This document shows, piece after piece, positions 57,087 through 64,000 of a stretch of 64,000 nt of DNA. The translations under genes were made by a program, and so were the position numbers. The stretch covers positions 20,158,203 to 20,222,202 of the forward strand of contig NC_083341.1 in the NCBI RefSeq assembly GCF_019175385.1, given 5' to 3'. The notes beneath the pieces were generated by a model. It was not told the DNA's origin, did no database searches, and saw only the letters and a list, made by a program, of their open reading frames with translations. Position 1 is the stretch's first letter, and each line of letters opens with the position of its first letter. The stretch is from Lycium barbarum. Lineage: Eukaryota > Streptophyta > Magnoliopsida > Solanales > Solanaceae.

Positions 57087-58535
57087 GTGATGCCTCCGAA
57101 AAAGGCGACGGCCGCCCAGAAGAAAAAGGGCGTAGTAGGAGAGACCAGCCGGGCTCAGAAGGGTACTCGGACCCTTGCTCAGATGATGCGTGATATTACG
57201 TCCCGGCCAGTCGACTCTGCTACGTCTTCATCGTCAGAGGAGTCTGGAGCAGCTTCACCATTAGCTCCAGGGGCTTCAGCTCCCGCGCCTCCAGCTCCTC
57301 AGCCAGGGGCGGAGGACAGGACACTGAGAGAGGCTGTGCAGTTATTGACCACTCTGGTAGCGGGACAGGCTCGCAGACGCGGGCGGAGAGATGATGATGA
57401 TGACGATAGGCGTGACAGCCTGAGGGTTCGAGAGTTTCTATTATGTGGCCCTCCAGAGTTTTACGGGTCTAAGCCCGACGAGGACCCCCATGACTTTATT
57501 CGGGGGATGCGGCGCTCACTAGATTTGGTCAGGGCTTCAGAGACTGAGTCTGTTGAGTTGGCTTCGCATAGACTACGGGATGTCGCTGCTCACTGGTATG
57601 AGTCCTGGGAGCTATCTAGGGGTGAGGGTGCTTCCCCAGCTACTTGGGACGAGTTCGTGGCTGCTTTTACCCGCCACTTTTTGCCCCCAGAGTTACGGCG
57701 GGCGCGGGTTGACCGATTTTTACATCTGCAGCAGAGGGGTCGGAGTGTTCGTGAGTATAATATGGAGTTTGATTCTCTGGCCCGGTACGCACCTACCATA
57801 GTAGCAGATATGGCCGATCGGATGCACAGATACGTGATGGGGTTAGACCGCTACTTGATTGATGGCTGTATGGCGGTGGCATTGCAGACAGACATGGATA
57901 TTGCCCGACTACAGGCTTATGCTCTGGGTATGGAGGACCGACATAGAGCTGATTATTCCAGCAGAGATCGGGACAGGAGGCCGCCCAAGAGGGCCAGGTC
58001 CGCTGGGTATTCTGGGGAGCCTCAAGGCGGGCAGCCTCAACAGTATGTTAGACAGTGTTCTCAGCCAGGGCAGAGTGCGCCCCCGCAATCTACCGGAGAG
58101 GGATTTGATAGTGCCAGATACTTAGGAGCAGGCCAGAGCTCCAGGGTTCCAGGTTCACAGGTGAGCCGAGGTTCCAGCCAGGCGAGGCCACCTATGCCTC
58201 GGTGTTCGTATTGTGGGAGATCTCATCCAGGAGAGTGCTACCGAGCTACGGGAGCCTGTTTTTCTTGCGGCCGTCAGGGCCATATGATGCGTGATTGTCC
58301 AATGGCAAGTGGTTCTGGTAGTACAGTTCAGCCGACGGGATCAGCCGCGGGTTCATCTTCTACTCCCTCAGCCATGCGCCCTGCGGGACGAGGTATGCCG
58401 GTACAGGCGGGTCGCGGTCGAGGCCGTGGCGGTGCTTCAGGTTCTAGCGGTCCCTCGAACCGCATATATGCGTTGGCCAGCCGACAGGACCAGGAGGCGC
58501 CACCAGGTGTGGTTACAGGTGATTTGAATTTTTAA
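57087..58535 (+). CDS. gag: Gag polyprotein, Ty3/Gypsy type, intact
   Basis: A single open frame of 482 codons starts MMPPKKATAAQKKKG. A basic, Ser/Pro-rich N terminus (1-110) is followed by the retrotransposon Gag core (about 125-270), with FYGSKPDEDPHDFI, AAHWYESW and WDEFVAAFTRHFLP. An Arg-rich linker with Gln/Gly/Ser low-complexity sequence follows. The CX2CX4HX4C zinc knuckle CFSCGRQGHMMRDC is near residues 392-405, preceded by CSYCGRSHPGEC. It ends AS-RQDQEAPPGVVTG plus DLNF. In full elements PxVVTG leads into the aspartic protease; here the frame closes four residues later, so pol has been removed cleanly. The product would assemble virus-like particles in the cytoplasm and package the RNA. 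The GC content is higher than in the flanks, which is normal for the family. Confidence 0.92.
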   Translation: MMPPKKATAAQKKKGVVGETSRAQKGTRTLAQMMRDITSRPVDSATSSSSEESGAASPLAPGASAPAPPAPQPGAEDRTLREAVQLLTTLVAGQARRRGRRDDDDDDRRDSLRVREFLLCGPPEFYGSKPDEDPHDFIRGMRRSLDLVRASETESVELASHRLRDVAAHWYESWELSRGEGASPATWDEFVAAFTRHFLPPELRRARVDRFLHLQQRGRSVREYNMEFDSLARYAPTIVADMADRMHRYVMGLDRYLIDGCMAVALQTDMDIARLQAYALGMEDRHRADYSSRDRDRRPPKRARSAGYSGEPQGGQPQQYVRQCSQPGQSAPPQSTGEGFDSARYLGAGQSSRVPGSQVSRGSSQARPPMPRCSYCGRSHPGECYRATGACFSCGRQGHMMRDCPMASGSGSTVQPTGSAAGSSSTPSAMRPAGRGMPVQAGRGRGRGGASGSSGPSNRIYALASRQDQEAPPGVVTGDLNF

Positions 58536-58660
58536 ATTCGTTACATTGTTTGGTAAGAAATTGATATATGCTATTCAAAAAGAAACTCCCCCGAATTTGA
58601 GTAATATCCGTAACATTAAATCGAACATTTGAGGACGAATGTTCTTAAGGGGGGGGAGGA
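58536..58660 (+). other. 3' untranslated piece and polypurine tract
   Basis: Between the gag stop and the LTR, 125 bp include GAGGACGAATGTTCTTAAGG and the G-rich polypurine tract (58,647-58,660) directly before the LTR TG. This is the normal end of the autonomous family, showing that the deletion removed pol but kept the priming signal. Confidence 0.85.
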
Positions 58661-61600
58661 TGTTACGTCCCGTATTTTTATACATTGGGACAACCCGGAT
58701 TAACTATGATAATTTAAGGCCAAGACCATTCCGGGATTTGAAGTCGGGACTTTTGGCCTTTGATTTTATTTTGAGAGATAAGTTGTGCATGAAAATTGTT
58801 GACATTAAACACTTAGGAAAATTTAGGACCAAAAGTGATATAATTGGAATTGAAAAAAAATCTTGTGCAAAAAGGCCTTGTATATAAAGAAAGAAGTCCC
58901 GATATAATTTAGGCCTTAACAAGTATGACGACGGTGGTTGAGAATAATATTTGTTTAGATATAAAGAGGCTATGGACTAGGATTATACCACATGAGTATG
59001 TGAAGTGTGTTAAAAATGATTATTATTTAAGTGAACTGAGATCAAAAAATTAATTATGTGTGTGATTGACCAAATGTTAGAATTGTAGTGGAAGTAAAAC
59101 AATTAATTGGGTTTATTGAATAATCATTAATGTGGACATACTCCACATGTTCGGTTCACAAATGGACAACAATATGTCCACACTCAAGGACACGTAAGGT
59201 TGTAGACAAGATGAATATTAAGGGGATTCCATATGTTTGGCACGTGTAAAGGCAATTAGCCATTTTACTTGTCTCACTGTATAATGCTATCTAAAGGCAT
59301 ATTTTTGCAACAAACAGTCATTTCCTCTTAGCTACATCAACGAGCAGTTCATGATAGTAGCAACATAATTATTATTTTTAGGAAGCAAATTCTACTATTT
59401 CTCAGGAACAATATCCGAGTTTCGTTCACCGCTTTGATATCGTTGTTTTTATTTTATCGCGTTATTAAATTTGGGCTTTCTTCGAAGGAAAGTAAAGCGG
59501 AAGAAGATCATTTCTTGGCATATAAGGTAAGATTTATTCTCCCCTAAGTATATTTAAATTCATCCCGGTATAGCTAAATTGTTAGATGGGAACTACGAAA
59601 TTAATTGCGGGAAATCGGATAAATGGTTTTTATGTAATTATGAAAATGGAATTGTTAAGATGCAAATTGTGGTTGTAGTGATGAAATTGGAAGATGAAAA
59701 GTGTGTTGTGAATTTTGTGTCGAAGGTTGGTGGTTTCAGGTGAATTATAGTTTTGGTGGGATTTTTTTTGTGTATTTTGTAGAATGGTACAAAATGCTTT
59801 TGAATTGCACTTGAATGGTCTTGAATTGGTAGTGAATATGCAAGTGCCGATATCGACTTGAAAATTCGTAATTGAAATGAGTGTTGATGAATTATGTTGA
59901 AAGGAAGGTTACTAATGTTAGAATGTGTTTTGAATTGATTATTGATGTTATTGGTATGGTTGTTGATATTGTTGGTATGGTTGTTGATGTTTTGGCCGAG
60001 TTAAATTCTCGGATTTATTGTTGATGATATAGCCGAGTGGAATTCTCGGGGATGGTAGCATTTACAGGGGAAATGTTGCCGAATTTTCTGTAGAATTTAA
60101 TGGTTAGTTGGGAAGAATGGCTTAAGTGCCCTTAGCTGATGTTTGGTATTCGTTGGCATATTTGTAGACCTTGGGGAGCCTGAGGCGTAGATTGGATATT
60201 TACTTAAGATTGGCCATCTTGGAGTGCGTACGAGGTATGTAAGGCAACCTTCTTTCTTTTGGCATGCCTTAGTTTGTATAGGCTAAATTATAAGCCTTAA
60301 GGAAATTCTAAATTCGAAATCCGAGCATGTTATGATCCGTATATGTTCCTTGGCACTCTTATGTATGATTTGATGAAATATGAACCTTTATGTATTTGAA
60401 ATAATCGCTTTCCGAACTTTGCGCAAAAAGGTTTCACTTTAAAGAACTTCGAAATTTCCGAATGTCATATCTTTCACATAAGTGCTCGGATTGCTCCAAT
60501 ATATTTTAATAAAAGTTTGCATTACGTATAACGAGTATGTTTTCCATAAGCGGGCCCGACTTGGGTAAATTTCCGTCCGTGGGTCCCGCGGCTTCCCTTT
60601 ATGAAATTCGGGAGCGTTTGAAAGAATTTGTTAAGATTATTATTTCGATTTTCAAATATGATCATTTTGCTTATGTTTGAATTTATGATATTGATTTTAT
60701 GCATATGACTACTCACGACTCTATTCGTGCGTTCTGTTATATCTTTCGCCGGTTCCCGGGCCGGTTCTGTTGTCGTGCGCACTTTGATATACTTTGGTGT
60801 TATGCTGTGTATGGCGTTATGCTGTGTTGTGATGTGTGACGGGGATTCGGAGATTTGAAACTTTCTGGTGTTATGCTGTGTTGTGGCGCCATCGACAGGC
60901 GGGCGACCACATTTTCCTGTGCCCTATGCATAATTTATACTTTGGAAATAAACATTTTGATATTTTTTTTATATGTATTACTTTCTATATATCTAATTCG
61001 ATTATTGTTCAGATTTATTTCTGTACCTTCTGCTTTGCATACTCAGTACATATTTCGTACTGACCCCCTTCTCCGGGGGCTGCGTTTCATGCCCGCAGGT
61101 ACAGACGCACAGCCTGGTGATCCACCTGTTTAGGACACCCTTTCTGCTATTCGGAGTGCTCCTCTCTTTCCGGAGCTTATACTTTTGGTATATATATTTA
61201 TTAGTGCATTTGTATATATTCGTTCATGGGTACGGCGGGACCCTGTCCCGTCATATGATTCTGTCGCTCTGTTTAGAGGTCTGTGGACATGTTTGCGGGT
61301 TAGGGTCTTTCTGTATGGATGTATGTACATGTCGTTTGGGCGATCCCATACGCCGAGGCGGCCGGTCCGCATATGTTGTTTGGGCGATCCTATACGCCGA
61401 GGCGGCCGGTCCGCATATGTTTATATATTGCTTGGTTAGCCCTGTGTGGCTTTTGTTGGTATTTTCTGCGTGCAGGGTATATTGGATAGTCCGTAAAACA
61501 AAGGAAACTCTGCCGAAACTTTTCTGGAAATTACCTAAATTTGAAATAAAGCCTTGTCGGCTTCCGCCATATACTAGAATGAGTTAATAGAATTTGAGAT

Positions 61601-61670
61601 AATATTTGATAGATGGGTTCGGGTGCCCAGATCGGGCACTAGTCACGGCCTACGGGGTTGGGTCGTGACA
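58661..61670 (+). repeat. 3' LTR of Gag-only element
   Basis: The same 3,010 bp as the 5' LTR, offset by 4,788. TATA box at 58,881-58,888 and the 44-bp tandem pair at 61,335-61,422. It is followed by one extra A and then duplicated hAT sequence. Confidence 0.93.
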
Positions 61671-61686
61671 AAGTTTACCGGTCCGG

Positions 61687-61799
61687 ACAAGACTCTACTA
61701 GACACGGTCTGTAGACACTCCGAGGACGAACTGCTCTGATACCACTTTTGTCACGACCCGACCCCGTGGGCCATGACTAGTGCCCGATCTGGACACCCG
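61687..61799 (-). repeat. Antisense LTR-PBS fragment inside hAT copy B
   Basis: Same fragment as at 52,844-52,956. Here it lies 16 bp from the 3' end of the LTR, so the LTR terminus (about 61,615-61,670) and this fragment form a large inverted repeat with a short spacer. Confidence 0.85.
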
Positions 61800-62435
61800 T
61801 ATACGTATCTGCTAGATTTAGTAAAACTGAAACTACGACAATATGGATTCCAATTTTTTTTTAACCGGAACCGGTTAAACCTGAACCGGACCGGTTTAAC
61901 CGGTTAAAATTAAAAAAAAAAAAAAAAAGAGCCGTTGGGCCGTTGTTAATGGACCGTTGGCAACGGTCCATTTGCAAAAATGGCCGTTGCCAAACGGTCA
62001 TTTTCTTAATTTTTGGCCCCCAATTTTTTTTTTAACACTTTAATCCATCCCCCACCCCTATATAAACCCTTCTTCATTTTCATTTTAATTCACATCAATT
62101 CACTCTTCTTCATCTTTCTCTCAAATCTCAATCTCTCAATTATAGTTACTTTGCAATAATTAGCCACAAAGTCTTATTATAGTTTCAACTTTCAATTATT
62201 AATTTTGCAATTATAATATTATTGGTGGAATTGGTGATTTTGCAACAATCCGAAGTAGCTTTGGTGGATTTGCAATTCTAGCCGCCTTCACTTTGTTGGA
62301 AATTAATCCGGCAATTTGGTACCTTCGTTCCAACTCTATCTTTAATTTTCGCAATTTAATTTACGCAATTTAATTTGTTGTAATTTATTTTCTTGTGATT
62401 TATTTGATTGTGATTTAAATTATTTCTATTTAATA

Positions 62436-64000
62436 ATGTCAAAGAGATTAAGACGTGGTGCCGGTAGTAGTAGTCGTACTGTTAGGGATGCGCTTAATGA
62501 GGAAACATTTGTGGAAGAAACACCTAATTTAGGTATTGATGTTGGTGGAAATACTCCACTTTTAGGTCATGAGGCAATGCAACAACATTTTACCGACACT
62601 TTTAATGAAGACTTAGATGATGATGATGAAACACAACCCCCCGAAAATCGCATAGGAGATACATGTCCTGCACAATCACATACACAAGACAAACCGCCTA
62701 GAACTCGTAAGCCAACAGCTAAAGTTTGGAAATTTATGACTAAGAATAGGAAAACCAATCAGCTATATGTACCCTATGTGGACAAGTATTTAGTTTTAAG
62801 CAAGGAACTGGTAAGGATGGTGGAACGGGTACACTAAATGCTCATATGAGAACCAAACATATGGATGTTTGGGGAGAGCAAACGGGTTCAAATGTGGGGG
62901 GGATTCAAATGACGATAGACCCACGAACCGGTAGAAATTTTAAGTATGACAAGAAAAAAGAACGCGTAGAAATAGCTAAAATGGTAGCTTATGATTGTTT
63001 ACCATTTTCCTTTCCCTTGGGTTTGGGGTTTGTTACTTACATTCAACGTTGTTATAACCCGTTATTTGAGGGTATTCCTAGAAGTACTTGTAGAGCCGAT
63101 GTTATAGATTTGTTTAAAAAATATAGATTTTATTTGCGCCATGTATTTAATTCTTTAAATTGTAATGTTTGTCTTACCGCTGATTTGGGTCTTAGTATTA
63201 ACCATTTAGATTTTTTTGCTATTACATGTCATTGGGTTGATGACAACTGGGTTATGCAAAAAAAGAATTATAGCTTTTTTATACGACGAAGGAAAAGGTC
63301 GTCACGATGGAAAAATTTTAGCCGATTCAATGTCTACTATAATGAGATTTTTTAACATTTATAGAAAAACACTTTGTATTGCTTTAGATAATGCTTCTAA
63401 TAATACAAAGGCAATTGGTCTTTTAAAAAGAGAAATAAACCCTCCTCTAAGAAATATTTTTCATGTAAGATGTAGTTGTCACATTTTAAATTTAATTGTT
63501 AAAGATGATCTTGTGCATTTTGATGATTCTGTTCAAAAAGTTAGAAATGCTGTTGCGTTTCTTTTTTGTAATGCTAATAGGGGAAGAATTAGAGATTTTA
63601 AGAATGCTTGTGTGGAAAATAACCTTAGACCTAGGAAAATTCAAGTAGAAATTGAGACTAGGTGGAACTACACTTAATTATGCTACAACAAGCATATGAG
63701 TATAGGATTCTCATATAACAAGTTCACAACAAATATAATATTGATAGTGAGGATTGGTTAACTTTTAGGCATTGGGAAGATGTTAAAGAATGTATTGAAC
63801 TCTTAGAAAATTTTTATAATGCAACTCTTGCTTTTTCTAGACAATTCTATCCCACGATAACCAGAATTTTAGCCTACTTAGCGGAAATAGCTAGAGTTTT
63901 ACAAGAGTATAAATATAAACCCGATTATCAAGTGGCTATTTTTGAAATGATAATCAAATTTAAGAAGTATTTTTTTCCCATCCCAACTTTATTTATATTG
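62436..64000 (+). pseudogene. hAT transposase, frameshifted, partial
   Basis: The ATG is at 62,436. After an acidic N terminus comes KVWKFMTKN and then, one frame over, a BED-type zinc finger (CTLCGQVF...LNAHMRTKH), so a one-base loss lies near 62,760. The next frame (62,846 on) carries the RNase H-like transposase core (MVAYDCLPFSF, CLTADLG, FFAITCHWVD). A seventh A in a run at about 63,258 shifts the frame again. The third frame (63,216-63,677) has YDEGKGRHDG, CIALDNASNN and FHVRCSCHILNLIV, all typical of Ac/RICESLEEPER-type hAT transposases. Another shift at about 63,675 and a TAA near 63,717 follow. The dimerisation region would lie beyond the window. Intact relatives cut and paste hAT DNA in the nucleus; this copy cannot. 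Confidence 0.88.

Larger units (their letters stand above)
53873..61670 (+). mobile_element. Gag-only LTR retrotransposon (TR-GAG-like), 7.8 kb
   Basis: Two 3,010-bp LTRs (53,873-56,882 and 58,661-61,670) begin TGTTACG and end GTGACA. By eye they differ at only a couple of bases (for example AGAGGAAG/AGCGGAAG and AAATTTTTC/AAACTTTTC), so the insertion is very young. The 1,778-bp interior has a PBS for initiator tRNA-Met (56,887-56,898), one gag ORF, and a polypurine tract (58,647-58,660). There is no protease, integrase, RT or RNase H, so it must depend on a partner for reverse transcription and integration. The flanks do not share a 5-bp duplication; about 1.04 kb of hAT sequence is duplicated instead. 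Confidence 0.93.
61672..64000 (+). mobile_element. hAT transposon, copy B, runs off window
   Basis: It repeats copy A from 52,829 onward (61,672-62,683), lacking the outer end with its terminal inverted repeat, and then continues into the rest of the transposase. Differences from copy A are few: a shorter A-run, a 28-bp deletion near 62,350, and single substitutions. A TATATAAA box is at 62,059-62,066. The 3' end lies beyond the window. Confidence 0.88.

Noticed and set aside
53873..61675. Ordinary 5-bp target-site duplication for the Gag-only element
   Set aside because: The five bases left of LTR1 (CATAC) and right of LTR2 (AAGTT) do not match. The flanks are explained by a 1-kb duplication instead.

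Overview
This is plant nuclear DNA, almost certainly from a member of the Solanaceae. The evidence is a spliced plant RNA polymerase I gene, AT-rich intergenic sequence, and two SINEs of the TS type (pyrimidine-rich core ending in TTG repeats) that is typical of nightshades. A Tnt1-like Copia element, CTCCCTCYGT-type MITEs and GGCGGAGCC-type hAT MITEs fit the same family. I cannot name the species. No bacterial, organellar or CRISPR features are present.

Layout. 1-2.1 kb is a cluster of small elements: a palindromic MITE, a MULE-type foldback with a perfect 9-bp target duplication, a hAT MITE with an 8-bp duplication, and a tRNA-derived SINE. 2.25-2.46 kb is a small intact gene for an arabinogalactan peptide. 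2.83-3.78 kb is a non-autonomous hAT element packed with CCGGTT repeats. About 3.9-8.9 kb is a decayed, 5'-truncated Ty3/Gypsy element of the Tat type on the minus strand. 9-10.8 kb holds only MITE and SINE remnants.

10.88-32.29 kb is the main gene: the largest subunit of RNA polymerase I (NRPA1), on the minus strand. I could place 19 exons with consistent splice phases, giving 1,542 codons plus stop if joined. The copy carries four independent defects. The exon block for the bridge-helix region (about 125 residues) is absent. One splice donor is AT instead of GT. A zinc-binding Cys is Phe. A 5.3-kb Copia element (24,780-30,124) has inserted into the first codons of exon 4. The reading frames are otherwise clean, so this is either a young pseudogene or a damaged duplicate. 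The inserted LTR offers a replacement, in-frame 3' splice site.

32.5-52.7 kb is gene-poor. It contains a TS SINE just upstream of NRPA1, a Helitron-like element (33.6-37.3 kb) with a nested element, a second Helitron-like unit with an internal tandem duplication, and a LINE fragment. It also has G-homopolymers, a diverged duplicated locus with a shared short peptide motif, a 30-bp minisatellite and a 1-kb MULE with 9-bp target duplications.

52.7-64 kb is a compound structure. The 5' part of a hAT transposon is followed by a near-perfect LTR retrotransposon (3,010-bp LTRs, 1.78-kb interior) that encodes only Gag (TR-GAG-like, no pol). A second copy of the same hAT 5' part then continues into a mutated hAT transposase that runs off the window. 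The retrotransposon has no ordinary 5-bp target duplication. Instead about 1.04 kb of hAT sequence is duplicated on either side of it. Inside that duplicated block is an antisense fragment of the same retrotransposon family's LTR-PBS junction.
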